A stretch of 64,000 nucleotides of DNA, from NCBI GenBank assembly GCA_030323885.1, contig CM059190.1, forward strand, positions 89,069,865 through 89,133,864, in the 5' to 3' direction. Made by a program: the position numbers and the translations under genes. The notes under the pieces are model-generated. The model ran no database searches and had not been told where the DNA came from. It saw only the letters and a program-made list of their open reading frames with translations. Below are positions 11,092 through 23,109 of the stretch, one piece after another (the first letter of the stretch is position 1; each line of letters starts with the position of its first letter). The DNA comes from Branchipolynoe longqiensis. Lineage: Eukaryota > Annelida > Polychaeta > Phyllodocida > Polynoidae.

Positions 11092-11398
11092 TGAGTGCCA
11101 TTCTAGGGAGCGACAAGTATACACTTCTTTGAGTCATTAGTTTGATTCGACCAGGATTCGAACACCTCACCTTTCGCATGGGAAGCCAGCCCTGTCAGCA
11201 ATTTGGCCACCACATGTGGTGCGACTGTGTAGGATATCAGGTCCTGGTTCTGGGGGCTTGGTCTTCAGCACTATAAAGTTGTCATGAGTGTGTACTATAA
11301 TAAAGCCACCATAAACGTGCACCGTCAGGAGTATGGCAGCCGTCCTGATATGACCTTAGACTTTGCGAGGGTGTAAACCCCACAATAAACAAAACTAC
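11092..11398. mobile_element. Two joined SINE fragments in opposite orientation
   Basis: Positions 11092-11218 are a minus-strand head (TTGATTCGACCAGGATTCGA). From 11219 a plus-strand body and tail follow (GGATATCAGGTCCTGG to GTCCTGATATGACCTTAGAC). Confidence 0.6.
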
Positions 11399-11599
11399 CA
11401 ATCAGCGTGTGGAAATAAAATGATCGGAAGCAACCATTCATTATAGAGCACATTTTATTCTCTGAACACCGAGTTGGACATCCCAAAGGAGTCATAAACA
11501 TAACATTCTGAAGATAAAATCTATTTTACATGTATTTCAACTGACTTGCAAATCTCAGTGTGTCATCATGACGTGATCACATAGTATTTGATGATTTTT

Positions 11600-11678
11600 A
11601 CTGTCACAATTCGGTACCCATCCTGATATGACCTTAGATGTTGCTAGAACGTAAAACAACAACAAACAAACAAATAGA
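11600..11678 (+). mobile_element. SINE 3' end only
   Basis: Contains only CTGTCACAATTCGGTACCCA through the tail and (CAAA)n. It is an extreme 5' truncation; no clear TSD is seen. Confidence 0.6.
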
Positions 11679-11679
11679 G

Positions 11680-12048
11680 GAAACAGAGGAAGAGTTATTT
11701 CTTCATTGGGGTTTTATAACCCAACAACAGCTCAGGTAAGGAAGATATTCATAGGAACACTGAGCGGAAGGCAATGAGAGAATATTACGTAAGAGCCACT
11801 AATGGTGCTTTTAACACATTTGTAGATTTAGTCAGGCGATTTTAGCTTGTATTCATCACATGAATATTAATGCCTATTCCTGCAGACTGCATTTCACATG
11901 TGGAGGAGGTTAGTGCACCTTTCTACGCTCATCCCTCTGGAATTGTAAGTTTTATATTTGCAATTGCAAATAGCCAGGTAGCGCTCTCACAGTAAAATGC
12001 AAAAAGCAGTTTCAATAGGAACATACACAATATGTTAAACACACAAAT
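11680..12048. other. No recognisable feature
   Basis: Mixed-composition sequence without ORFs or repeats I can match within the window. Confidence 0.4.
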
Positions 12049-12192
12049 GAGTGGGATATCGGGTCATTTGTGTCAGCCTGGTCTCCCAGTGGGCCAGAAC
12101 TGTTAAGTTGACATGAGTGTGCACTGTCACAAGTCGGTACTCATCCTGATATGACCTTAGATGTTGTCAGGATGTTGAATTCCAACAACCAC
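12049..12192 (+). mobile_element. SINE body and tail fragment
   Basis: Runs from TGAGTGGGATATCGGGTCAT to ATGACCTTAGATGTTGTCAG and ends CCAACAACCA. Confidence 0.65.
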
Positions 12193-12283
12193 CCATTAAC
12201 AAAATGAATACCGCAGTATCTCTACCGTGCTGCATTGCCGTGTTTGTGGCAGGTGTTTGATTGATTTCTCCGCAGTAGTGGAC

Positions 12284-12900
12284 ACAGGGTATGCAGGTAT
12301 TGCAATACCTCAGTGAGTTTGACGCCCCTACCCTGCACAGTTGTAAACCACTGCCTTGTGGTACATGTTCTTGACAGAACCGAAGGGTGAGGGAGCAAAT
12401 CCTAAACAGAAAACCATGTCACTGTGGCAGCATCAAGGGCGTTGATGTATGGAACTCCCAACATCTCCCGACCAGCCACTGCAGGACAAATATTTTTGCG
12501 CCTGTCTGGACATGTTCTTGCCAGTGTGAGACCTCAATTTGCTCACTGAGAGAATGATGCTGGTAACTTGCAAAAGCCAGCAGCACTTCAACACTTTTGC
12601 AGGCAGCTTTTATGAAATGTGATCTTCTGATAAAAAAGAATCTCCGGTGGACTGGACACCTCATGAGAATGTCATCAGACAGGCTACCTCTACTCTCAAC
12701 TGTCTTCTGGTTACACAAAGAGAGGGCACCCTCATCTCCAGTTCAAGGATACCATCAAGAGAAACCTGAAGCTGAGAGACATTAAGACGGACTCATGGAC
12801 ATCACTCTCACAGCAGAGAGCGAAGTGGAGAGCAACAGTCAAGTAATAAAAGCAGTCTTTGTCGCATCGCGACCGACAGCATGACGATGATGATAAATAT
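12284..12900 (+). pseudogene. Non-LTR retrotransposon 3' fragment, decayed
   Basis: Across several frames the translation holds pieces typical of the C-terminus of endonuclease/RT-type LINEs: RWTGHLMRMSSDRLP near 12648-12692, then an in-frame-broken block ending QQRAKWRATVK (to about 12842) and a stop. A 3' UTR ends GACCGACAGCATGACGATGA, with ATG/GAT units as tail. Shorter copies of the same 3' end lie at 17501-17583, 38847-38984 and 48786-49266. Clade not assigned (RTE- or CR1-like). Confidence 0.6.
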
Positions 12901-12956
12901 GCAGAATCCTGGTCATGGCCCCAATGTCATGCATGGTCTTTTTGCAAATGAAGTGA

Positions 12957-13043
12957 GCATTGCGCCTAGAGTTGGGACTCATACCAATACTTCTGCCATT
13001 CAAGGGGGCAACTGTCCTAACCATTAGTCCATCTAGGCTACCC
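12957..13043 (-). mobile_element. tRNA-like sequence, probable SINE head
   Basis: Minus-strand GGTAGCCTAGATGGACTAAT and GGTATGAGTCCC sit at A- and B-box-like spacing. There is no clear cloverleaf closure, so I read it as a decayed SINE head from a third family rather than a tRNA gene. Confidence 0.35.
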
Positions 13044-13309
13044 GATGCAACCGACCTACCGACGCCCACCTGCCTATGTGGAATTCCACCCTGGGATGTT
13101 CAGTGCACTTCACTACCCTAGTAACAAAAGACACACATTCAGCGAATGGAGTCCTGATACTTGTGACGAACTAAATTGTAACCGTCATGTTATTGACACA
13201 TTATAGGTGGTGAGTCATCAGTGAAACATGGCCGGTGTTTGTGAGATAGCTTAGTGCTTTTCTCGGTAGGTTCTTCAGGGAACTTCGGCTGTGTTTACCT
13301 CCCTCCAGT

Positions 13310-13895
13310 TGCAGCACCCCCCTCCTCCCACCCCCCTTCTCCCCCTTATCCCCCTCTCCTTCTCCCCCCCCCCCTCGCCTCCCTCTCCCTCCCCTCTCCT
13401 TCTCCCCATCCCTCCCATCCCCCTCTCCTTCTCCCCCTTACCCCCCCTCCCCTCCCCCTCCCATTCCCCTTCTCCCCCTCTCTATCTCCTCTACCCTCCA
13501 CTCCCCCTCCCCCACCCCATCTCCCATCCGCTCCCCCTCCCTCACCCTTCCACCTTCCCCCTCTCCCTTCCCACTTCCTCTCCCCTCCCCCCCCCCCGCC
13601 CTCTCTCCCCCACCCCCCTACTCCCTCCCACTCCCCACCGTCGCCTCTCTCATTCCCCGTCACTCCCCCCCCCCCCCCACATACTGCCTCCACTCTCCCC
13701 ACTCCCTTCCCTCTCCCCAGTTCCCCTCCCCACTCCCCCTACTCCCCACCACGCAACCTCTCCCGTCCCCCCCTCCCCTCCCCCATCCCCATCTCCCAAC
13801 CCCAACCCCCTCCCCATCCCCCACTCCGCATACCCATCCCCCACTCCCCAAACCCTCCCCTTCACCATCCCCTCCCCTCCACACACCCAGACAAC
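13310..13895. repeat. Pyrimidine-rich (CCCCTCTCCTTCTCCC)-type array
   Basis: Nearly pure C/T on the plus strand with drifting ~16-19 bp units. The proline/serine-rich plus frames and glycine/arginine-rich minus frames are by-products of composition. Confidence 0.9.
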
Positions 13896-14078
13896 TAACT
13901 GAATCACCAGGAGAACTACTACGCCCAGCACCAGCGGCGCTGCATGCGCACAACTCGGGCAGCTGGTTTCTCAAGGTGAGCAGCCCGTGGCTGTAGTAAT
14001 GCGCATGGGCTATATCAATAGCTGGACACCATTAGGTTCCCACAGACCCAGCGGCCAACGCCACTGGTCTCACGTCTC
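13896..14078. other. Short unique spacer
   Basis: A mixed-composition island between two pyrimidine tracts. It contains ATGCGCATGGGC and a CAGCGGC word but nothing annotatable. Confidence 0.4.
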
Positions 14079-15345
14079 GTGCAGACCCCCCCCCCCCCCA
14101 CGTACCGCCCCCCCCCCCCCCCCCAAAACACCCCCCTACCTCCCACACCGCTCTCAATGCTTCGCCTTGTATTCTCCTCATCCACTCAGCACATCACCTC
14201 CAATATCCTCCTCATCCTCTTCTTCCTCCCCCTCTATGTCCTACCCCACTTCTTCCGCTTCCTCTTCCATCTCTTTCTCCATCTAGTTCTTGCCCATCTC
14301 CTCCCCTTTCTCCTCTCCGTACTCCTCCTCCCCTCTTCCTCGTTCTTCTTCTCTTCCACCTTTTACTCGTTCTATTACCCCCTCCTCCTTTTCCTCCATC
14401 CCCCCTCTTTCTATCCCTTCCATTCCTCTCCCTTCTCCAACACCACCTCATTCTATCAATCCTTTTCTACGTCTTCTTCTAAGTATTCTCATCATATCTT
14501 TCTTCCTTCCCTCTTCCCTTTTCTCCTCCTCCAAAAGATCCCCCTCCATTTACTTCTCCTTATCTTCCCCCCATCTCCTCCTCTCGCGACTCCCTTTCCT
14601 CCTTCACCACCTCATCCGCATCCTCCTCTACCGTCTCATTCTCTATCTTTCCCCCACCTTCTCTTCTTTCACCCCTTCTTCCAACTTCTCTAAATCTACC
14701 CAGTCCTTTTCTAGATCCCCCTCCACTCCCTCATCCTCTTCCTGCTCGTCCTCTTCTTCCTCCATCTCCTCCTCCATCTCCTCCTCCTTCTCCACCACGT
14801 TTCCTTACATCTTTCTTTACATCCTCCTCCACCCCTCCTCCACATTTTACTGTACAAACCCGTCCTCCACCTTCTCCTCTTCCTCTTTCTCCTCCTCTTC
14901 TTCCTCCTCCACCTTCTTCTCTTCCTCCTTCACCATTCTCCACCTCCTCTTCCTCCTCCTCTTCCTCCTCCTCCACTTTCTCCTCTTCACCCCCCCTCCT
15001 CACCATTCTCCATCTCCTCTTCTTCTTCCACCACCTTTTCCTCTTCATCCTTCCCCATTCTCCACCTCCTCTTCCTCCTCCTCCACATTATCCTCTTCCT
15101 CCTCCTCCACTTTCTCCTCTTCTTCCTCCTCCTCCACCTTCTCCTCCTCAATCTCCCCCTCCTCACCATTCTCCATCTCCTCTTCCTCGTCATCCATCTT
15201 CTCATCTTCCTCCTCCTCCACCGCCTCCAGCTCCCACCACCTTCCCCTTTACCTCCCCATCCTATTATTCATCCTGCTCCTCCTCCCTTCCCTCCCCCAC
15301 CTCATCTATCTCCTCCATTGCCATCTAACACCCACCCACCCCACC
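14079..15345. repeat. Pyrimidine tract, (TCC/TTC)n
   Basis: Starts with C runs and grades into CTCCTCTTCCTCC repeats over about 1.2 kb, broken by only a few purines. The 396-residue Ser/Leu/Phe-rich plus frame is compositional. Mirror-symmetric C/T blocks here could adopt triplex (H-DNA) structure. Confidence 0.9.
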
Positions 15346-15754
15346 CCATCCTCTTTCTTTCTATTTGCTACATTACACGAGGGGGAAGTGGGGCCAGAGA
15401 AGCCCTTCCAAGCTATTTTTAAGCGACAAAATAACACCCACAAAGCCTGCACACACAGCGCAAGCCTCACTGCCAACTAACTGAAGTCCATTCAGGCTTA
15501 TATTGCATCGTTCTATCCATGACCCATCAGTATCTGTCACGGTACTCACTTATTTTATCATCCTTATCAAACCACCCGGACTCATCAATGCCACTTCTGA
15601 GATCCTCGGTGGAATGATGGAGATATAATATATGGGACCTCCTCCCCACCGACAGAGGAGGCCACCGTGTATGCAGGCCCCGGTCTAGCGCAGTGCAGAT
15701 CAATAACTGCAACCCGCTGAGCAACCCTCATCTTGCAGCCCTGCTCCTTCACTC
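15346..15754. other. No recognisable feature
   Basis: Mixed unique sequence. The small minus frame at 15527-15724 shows no domain. Confidence 0.4.
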
Positions 15755-16575
15755 CTTTCATCCATATTTCCCTCAAGCCCTCACTTCTTTGACCCCTGAT
15801 TCTTTTGACCCCTTCCATTTTTGACCCCTTCTTCTTTTGACCCCTTCCTCTATTGACCCCTTCCTCTTTTGACCCCTTCCTCTTTTGACCCATTCCTCTT
15901 TTGACCCATTTCTCTTTTGACCCCTTTCTCTTTTGACCCATTCCTCTTTTAACCTCTTCCCCTTTTGACCCCTTACTCTATTGACCCCTTCCTCTTTTGA
16001 CCCCTTCCTCTTTTGACCCATTCCTCTATTGACCCGTTCCTCTTTTGACCCGTTCCTCTTTTGACCCCTTTCTCTTTTGACACATTCCTCTTTAACCTCT
16101 TCCCCTTTTGACCCCTTACTCTATTGACCCCTTCCTCTTTTGACCCCTTCCTCTTTTGACCCCTTTCTCTTTTGACCCCTTCCTCTTTTGACCCGTTCCT
16201 ATTTTGACCCCTTCCTCTTTTGACCCCTTACTCTTTTGGCCCCCTTTTTTTTACCCCGCACACGTATGACCCTTTTGTTCTTTTATCCTGTACTCCTTTA
16301 ACCCCTCACTCCTTTGACCTCACTCCTTTGACCTCTCACTCCTTTGACCCATCACTCCTTTGACCCCTAACTGCTTTGACCCCTCACTCTTTTGACCCCT
16401 CACTCTTTTAATCGACCCCTCACTCCGTTGACCTTGAACATTTTTGACCTATCTCTCATTTGATCCCTCTGTCCATTTATCAAGCACTCTTTTAACCTCT
16501 CCCTTCTTTGAACTTCACCCCTTTGACCTTCACTCCTTTGACCACTCTTTTGTACTCTTCACCCCTTTTGACCGT
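15755..16575. repeat. 16-bp minisatellite, unit TTTTGACCCCTTCCTC
   Basis: About 50 units; the array becomes looser after 16250 (TTTGACCCCTCACTCC). Because 16 is not a multiple of 3, the open minus frame repeats a 16-residue cycle over three units. Confidence 0.9.
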
Positions 16576-16603
16576 CACTCCGCTGACCCCCTCATACACA
16601 CTA

Positions 16604-16899
16604 ACCATCAGTATGACAGTCGATCAGTGGATAAATGGACCATCAATATGACAGTCACCTAGTGGTTAAATATACCATCAATATGACAGTCAGCAAGTGG
16701 TTAAATGGACCATCAGTATGACAGTCAGCAAGTGGGTAAATGGACCATCAGTATGACAGACAGCAAGTGGTTAAATGGACCATCAGTATGCCAGACAGCA
16801 AGTGATTAAATAGACCATCAAAATGACAGTCATCAAGTGTTTAAATGGACCATCAGTATGACGGTCATCAAGTGGTTAAATGGACCATCATGATGACAA
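16604..16899. repeat. 35-bp tandem repeat, eight units
   Basis: The unit begins ACCATCAGTATGACAGTCAG and ends GTGGTTAAATGG. The anchor ACCATCA recurs 280 bp apart between 16604 and 16884, exactly eight units. It follows directly after the 16-bp minisatellite. Confidence 0.9.
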
Positions 16900-17412
16900 T
16901 AGACCTTATTAACATACCAGTCAATAGAGACCAACTGGGCCATTGTTATAATTAAATCCACATTATTATAACAGCTGTTATTTGCCCATTCTCTGCATAA
17001 TCTGCCAAAGTTCTACACATGGTTTGTTGGTGTCATATTACCCACGTGTTTAATAATTCATTTTTATTTACGCACTTGCACTACCAATTCAATTCCAATG
17101 GAGAGCATATCAGAGAATTATCATATTGAATTGAATAAGCCTTTTAGGAAGAGGCAATATGGAATTATTCCACTCATTCACTCTACCAATTCGCCAGCTC
17201 TTCCTTAGCAAATGCAGTTTATTCAGCACGTAGTAAAGGAATTATTGCGAATGAATTTCAGGGAGCGGTAAGATTTGTAATAGGAGAGGAAGACACGGCA
17301 TTATCTATGCTTTAGTGCTTGCTTGCCTACCAGTGATTACAAATGCCTATGCTTAAAATATTTGTTATTTACAAAACCCTAATGGCGTTTCTGATTGCCT
17401 AATAGCGTTTGT
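16900..17412. other. No recognisable feature
   Basis: AT-rich sequence without terminal repeats or coding signals. Scattered early words of the 20-bp repeat appear after 17310. Confidence 0.4.
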
Positions 17413-17494
17413 GTCTAATATAGCTACCTCCCATATGTTTTTTTTCTCATTTTATTTTGTTCTTTCCCTGTCATTGATATGGATGCTTTGCTTA
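17413..17494. repeat. ~80-bp direct duplication, copy 1
   Basis: TCTAATATAGCTACCTCCCA through GATGCTTTGCTTAT recurs almost identically at 18642-18723. Copy 1 is followed by a LINE 3' fragment and copy 2 by unrelated sequence. Confidence 0.85.
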
Positions 17495-17500
17495 TACTCT

Positions 17501-17583
17501 CACAGCAGAGAGCTAAATGGAGAGCGGCAGTCAAGTAATGAAAGCAGTCTTTGTCGCATCGCGACCGACAGCATGATGATGTC
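17501..17583 (+). mobile_element. Non-LTR 3' end fragment
   Basis: Matches the 3' end at 12801-12893 from CTCTCACAGCAGAGAGC to GACCGACAGCATGATGATG. It includes the last codons (AKWRAAVK) and stop of the LINE ORF. Confidence 0.7.
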
Positions 17584-18475
17584 TGAGAGCTTAGTGATGT
17601 TTGAAAAAGCCTGTTTGTGTTTGAAAAAGCCTAGTGATCCTTGTGAAACCCGAGTGATAAAAAATAAAGGTGTAGTCCATGATTAAGCTATGTCATATGG
17701 CTGTATAATATGTGTTGCTCAGACGTAACACATGTTTAGGACACCACACAGTCTGCTTAATACAAATCTAAGCAGAATTCAATAATTTCATACTGAGAAG
17801 CATATATACAGAAATATATAGTGCTTATATTGATAACAAAAAGTAATTCCCGGCCATGCTTTATTCACTGAATAATTAGTGTATAATATTTGTGTGGCAT
17901 CCAGACACCACTGGTTCCATCTGTGACGGAAATTTGTAATGTTATTTCTGAAGACATCAAATCGTTAAAAAAAGAAGAAATGTAAGCATGCATACATGTT
18001 AATAAATCGTCCTCTTGATGTGGGAACTGTTTTGTTTGATGTATCAATGCAATACAAGATGTTAATAAGGATCGAACCATGTCCCATATGTCATGTTACA
18101 AAAGCCTAGTGATGCTTGTGAAACCCGAGTGGTGTTTCAAAAAGGCCTAGTATTGTTTCCAAATGCCTATTGGTGTTTCTGAAAGCCTCTTTGTGTTTGC
18201 AATAGTCCCATGATGTTTGTGAAAGCCAATTTGTGTTTGCATAGCCTAATGATGTTTGCGTAAGCCTATTTGTGTTAACAAATGCCTAAAAATATCTTTT
18301 AAAGCCTATTTCTGTTCGCAAAAGCTGACTGGTGTTTATGTAAGCCATTTTGTGTTCACAATAGCCTAATTATGTTTGTGAAAGGCTATTTGTGTTTGCA
18401 AAAGGCTAATCGCATGTGCAAATGCTTATTGGTGTTTGCAAAAGCCTAATGATGTTCTCAAAAGCCTATTTTGGA
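17584..18475. repeat. Irregular 20-bp tandem repeat with unique middle
   Basis: Units of the type AAAGCCTAGTGATGTTTGTG occur at 17584-17660 and again from 18098 to 18475 (about 18 units). Unique AT-rich sequence lies between (17661-18097). Confidence 0.75.
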
Positions 18476-18641
18476 TTCTTATTCACTCAATACGCCCCCC
18501 CCCGCCCCCCTTGAGATTACCATGAAGACCAGTTCAAACACAAAGGCCCACCCTACATCCCCCCATCAATCTTTCAACGAGTATGTCACTTGTAGAAAGA
18601 TAATCAGTTATGCCCCCCTACTAATGCTTACAATACTAGTC

Positions 18642-18723
18642 TAATATAGCTACCTCCCATATGTTTTTTTTTCTCATTTTATTTTGTTCTTTCCCTGTCA
18701 TTGATATGGATGCTTTGCTTATT
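18642..18723. repeat. ~80-bp direct duplication, copy 2
   Basis: Second copy of the block at 17413-17494, with one extra T in the T run. Confidence 0.85.
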
Positions 18724-19128
18724 GTCTTGTAATTGTCCATCTATATTGTTGTAGATTGGTTTACTTTGTAATGGCAATTGTAATTACGCATGTTGGCACT
18801 GTCAACATGGATAATTTACTGGCGGGAACACATGCACTACTTTCTCTCGGCACTACTTTCTTGCCCTATTTCCTCGTCACTGACTGCTGACTCACACTTC
18901 ACTTTCACGCCGGTCTTTCTCCTTGCAAGTCACTTCACCCACCCACCCACCCGATGATGAAGGAGGTAAGGGGTAGGGGTTGAGGGCTGCTGGTTCCGTG
19001 CTAGTTCTTCTCTCTCATCTCTTTCCTGACCTTTCCATTTTCCTCACAACATAACAACATTTAACTAGCCTCATCTCTAATCACTAATCAATTGTTCGAT
19101 ATGCCTGACACTTATCATGACATCATTT
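18724..19128. other. No recognisable feature
   Basis: Mixed sequence with a short (CACC)n at about 18938-18952. Nothing else can be supported. Confidence 0.4.
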
Positions 19129-19328
19129 AACCTTGCTGGTACTCTATACGATACCTCAATAACATCATTGTCATTTAACTCATGACACGATACACCATAC
19201 CGATATGTTCTCCAGCTAAGACCGACCTAACCTTGCTGGTACTCTATACGATACCTCAATAACATCATTGTCATTTAACTCATGACATGATACACGATTC
19301 CGATATGTTCTCCAGCCAAGACCGACCT
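19129..19328. repeat. 100-bp tandem duplication, two units
   Basis: CCTTGCTGGTACTCTATACG recurs exactly 100 bp apart (19131 and 19231). The units differ at only a few positions. Confidence 0.9.
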
Positions 19329-19726
19329 GCCTGCAGGTTATGTTCTCCAGTAAATTTTTGTTATCTCCATCTCTGTCTTGTCTCCAGTTTGTTCCCGTAT
19401 GTAAATTATGGCTGGAAGACCAGTGCATTATCACTGCCAGCATGTTATTCACAGGAATAAAACACGTCAACAAACAAACAACAATCTCCAGGGAGAGGAT
19501 GGTATCAGCATAGTGGACGCACAATGAAAGCTGAGGTTCTGCCCCGTTCTACTATCATAAATCACATCGGATATCCACCAGCCTCAAGGGCGCTTGCGGA
19601 TCAGGTTGGCAGACAAGCCTCTGGGTGATGAATCGTGGAGCTCTGTCCCCTAGCTCTTCTCACACTGAAAACTGGCTCGTCGCAAAGTCGTCGAAAAAGT
19701 GTCGTGGAAATACAAAGTAGTGAGAC

Positions 19727-20065
19727 CAGAAGGGATGGCTGAATGAGTTGAGCTTCCGTCTAACGTTTTGGTAGATGGTGGGATTCAAATCCGCCGGTTC
19801 GATTTCGAACCCTGGTCGAGTCAAACTGATGACTTAAAAATGTATAGTTGTCGCTTCCTAGCCAGGCGCTCAGCATTATTAGGATAGGGAAAGGACTGAG
19901 CCAACCAATGTGATTGAGTGGGACATCAGGTCATGGTGCTGGCGGCCTGGTCTCCCAATGGGACATTGCTATTAAGTCACCATGAGTGTGCACTGTCACA
20001 AGCTGGTACTCGTTCTGATATTACATTAGATGTTGCCAGGACGCAAACCCCAACAACCAACCATA
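19727..20065 (+). mobile_element. SINE-B, full length
   Basis: Head: GACCAGAAGGGATGGCTGAA, ...GAGTTGAGCTTCCGTC, ...GATTTCGAACCCTGGTCGAG. The body and tail follow, ending GCAAACCCCAACAACCAACC. The usual sentence around GGTTGGCTCAGTGTCAGG is partly deleted. Confidence 0.8.
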
Positions 20066-20646
20066 TAGAGTAGTGTATGCCTGTATTCAGTGACTGCTGT
20101 GAGTATCAAACACTTGCCGTGTATAAACAGTTTAAAAAAAATGTAAAAACAGTTCTTGTTCCTTTTAACATGACACATACTACAGTAGTTCCTGTCTTCA
20201 AATATTAATTCTGTACCCAGACTACATGTTGTCTTGACAACAGGTGTCTCGTCATCGATAAGACAGTCAAATGAGACAAAGGCAGCTCATACATTGAGAA
20301 TGTAATACTTTATTATAAAGATTGATGGCTACTTAATTTGTTTATAGCTGGTCCTTACAATCAACATAATGGCAGCATTTACCATATGTTTTGTTTATCT
20401 ATTTATTTTAACTGCTTTGGAAGCATCGGATGGGAACATACAGTCAGAAAAATACAGCGAGCTGAGATCCAATCCATTTTTAAAGTTTTGACAGTCTTAA
20501 CACAAATAAAATGATTAATTCAATTGAAATTTTGCTAGACTGATTTCTAAGCAAAACAACGCCAGTATACTCCTTTTGTCAACCAGACCAGTCTGATGTA
20601 TGAGTCACGTGACAGGGACGTCACTCGTCAACGTGAATACATATAT
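20066..20646. other. No recognisable feature
   Basis: AT-rich and without reading frames or terminal repeats. CACGTGACAGGGACGTCAC near 20606-20624 holds E-box- and CRE-like words, but no gene start is near. Confidence 0.35.
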
Positions 20647-21013
20647 CAGGGATGAAAGTGGGCTCTGGGGAAAAAAGCGGAAATGCTGATTTTCTCCCAT
20701 AGGTTTAGCATTGTCAGGGAATCGCGGAAAATTCCCGGAAGTCGGGTTTCATACATATTGGTATATGCTGATAGTGCTGCGCCATTTTTGTTTGTTTGTT
20801 TGTTGTTGTTTTACGTCCTAGCAACATCTAAGGTCATATCAGGACAGTGCTGCGCCGTTTGAAGCACGTATTAGTAGTATATGCTTGTAGTATATGCTTA
20901 TAGTGCTGCACCGTTTGAAGCACGTATTACTAGTATACGCTGATAGTGCTGCGGGATTGCAGTAGAGGCCTACAGGACGAATCCCGGAAACCCACTAAGA
21001 TCTTTCATCCCTG
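20647..21013. mobile_element. hAT-like MITE carrying a nested SINE tail
   Basis: The ends are CAGGGATGAAAG and inverse CTTTCATCCCTG, with CCGGAA/TTCCCGG inside. The interior has repeated units around AGTGCTGCGCCGTTTGAAGC. The flanks are (AT)n, so the TSD cannot be judged. A 58-bp SINE tail is inserted at 20788-20845. Confidence 0.65.
20788..20845 (-). mobile_element. SINE tail-only insertion with ~15-bp TSD
   Basis: Contains only the inverse SINE tail, TGTTGTTGTTTTACGTCCTA plus GCAACATCTAAGGTCATATC. AGTGCTGCGCCATTT (20773-20787) is repeated as AGTGCTGCGCCGTTT (20846-20860). The host repeat structure makes the TSD slightly less certain. Confidence 0.7.
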
Positions 21014-21264
21014 ATATATGTATATATATATAAAATAGCCTCGCACACATAGCGTGTTGCGCGGCGCTGGTGGCTTCGTGGTTTCGAGGTGTCAAGTTGA
21101 GAGAGTGCTTCGGTGCAGTCTTCGAGGCTTAGAGTAGATGGTCCGAGAGAGAGTGAGTGAGGGTGGGGAGAATGACCGATTGCAGTAATTTGCGGTGAGT
21201 AAGTAAGAAGGAATGGAAATGAATTAGAATGTAAAGGCTTTGCTGATGAAAGTTCTTGCCTTCC

Positions 21265-22865
21265 CATTCACATCTGCCCTCTCCCTTCCTATCCCTTCCT
21301 ATCCCTTCCTATCCCTTCCTATCCCTTCCTATCCCTTCCTGCTCTCTCCTTCCCATTCATTCCTGCCATCTCCTTCTCAGTCCTATCTGCCCTCTATCTC
21401 CCTTCCCATCTCTCCCTACCCTCTCCCATCCCATCCCTACATTCTCCCTCCCTTCCTATCCTTTCCCATCGCCATTCCAACCATTTCTTCCGCCCCTCTC
21501 CTCCCATTCCAACATTCCCTCTCCTTCCCCATCCCACCCCCTCTCTAATCTCTCCACCCCACCTTCCCTCTCCCTCCCCATCCCTTCCAATCCCACGTCC
21601 TCTCTAATCTCTCCACCCCCACCTTCCCTCTCCCTCCCCCATCCCTTCCCATCCCACCCCCTCTCTAATCTCTCCACCCCACCTTCCCTCTCCCTCCCCA
21701 TCCCTTCCCATCCCACCCCCTCTCTAATCTCTCCACCCCACCTTCCCTCTCCCTCCCCATCCCTTCCAATCCCACGTCCTCTCTAATCTCTCCACCCCAC
21801 CTTCCCTCTCCCTCCCATCCCTTCCAATCCCACGTCCTCTCTAATCTCTCCACTCCCACCTTCCCTCTACCTCCCATCCCTCCCCACCCCCACCCTCTCT
21901 AATCTCTCTACCCATACCATCCCTCTCCCTCCCCATCCCTTCCAATCCCACCCCCTCTCTAATCTCTCCAGCCCCACCTTCCCTCTCCCTCCACATCCCT
22001 TCCAATCCCACCCCTCTCTAATCTCTCCGCTCCCACTTTCCCTCTCCCTCCCCATCCCTCCCCACCCCTCTCTAATCTCTCCAGCCCCACCTTCCCTCTC
22101 CCTCCCCATCCCTTCCAATCCCACCCCCTCTCTAATCTCTCCAGCCCTACAATCCCTCTCCCTTCCCATCCCTTCCAATCCCACCCCTCTCTAATCTCTC
22201 CAGCCCTACCTCCCCTCTCCCTCTCTATCCCTTCCAATCCCACCCCTCTCTAATCTCTCCACCCCCACCTTCCCTCTCCCTCCCCATCGCTTCCAATCCC
22301 ACCCCTCTCTAATCTCTCCACCACCTCCCCTCTCCCTCCCCACCCCTTCCCATCCCACCCCCTCTCTAATCTCTCCACCCCTACCATCCCTCTCCCTCCC
22401 CATCCCTCTCCCTCCCCATCCCTTCCAATCCCACCCCTCTCTAATCTCTCCACCCCCACCTCCCCTCTCCCTCCCCACCCTTCCCATCCCACCTCCTCTC
22501 TAATCTCTCCACCCCCACCTTCCCTCTCCCTCCCCATCCCTTCCAATCCCACCCCCTCTCTAATCTCTCCCCACCACCTCCCTCTCCCTCCCCACCCCTT
22601 CCCATCCCACCCCCTCTCTAATCTCTCCCCACCACCTCCCCTGTCCCTCCCATTCCTTCCAATCCCACCCCTCTCTAATCTCTCCACCCCACCTCCCCTC
22701 TCCCTCCCCATCCCTTCCAATCCCACCCCCTCTCTAATCTCTCCCCACCACCTCCCCTCTCCCTCCCACCCCTTCCCATCCCACCCCCTCTATAATCTCT
22801 CCACCCCCACATCCCCTCTCCCTCCCCATCCCTTCCTGGCCACCTCCTCTCCTTCTTCCCTCCTC
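21265..22865. repeat. Pyrimidine minisatellite, ~59-bp unit
   Basis: After short CCTATCCCTT repeats, about 22 units start CTCTCTAATCTCTCCACCCC and pass through CCTTCCCTCTCCCTCCCCAT. Unit length varies by a few bases. Minus-strand Gly/Arg/Glu-rich frames are compositional. Confidence 0.9.
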
Positions 22866-23109
22866 CCAGGTGCATGTGGTCAGTGTCGCCATTGAACCTA
22901 CCGTTGGGGAAATCTGGTTGGCTTATCAGCAGTCACGTGTCAATCAGGGATGACCCAGCAGTAATTTGATTACTCGGAAGTGGACTAGACAGTCAGGTTA
23001 TCCGCCCAGATCCCGGTGGAGCCCATTCCACACTACTCCACGTGGCCATGTGGGGGAGTTTTACTAATAAACTACTTCCACACATTTATTTCCTAATTAC
23101 CGAGTATAA

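Noticed and set aside
13254..15480. Pro/Ser/Leu-rich frames of up to 396 residues
   Set aside because: Pyrimidine low-complexity arrays; overlapping frames on both strands are equally open.
15755..16899. CRISPR-like regular repeats
   Set aside because: Contiguous 16-bp and 35-bp tandem units without unique spacers, in a eukaryotic genome.
21256..22875. Gly/Arg/Glu-rich minus-strand repeat proteins
   Set aside because: Compositional by-product of the ~59-bp pyrimidine minisatellite, with unit-length drift that ignores frame.
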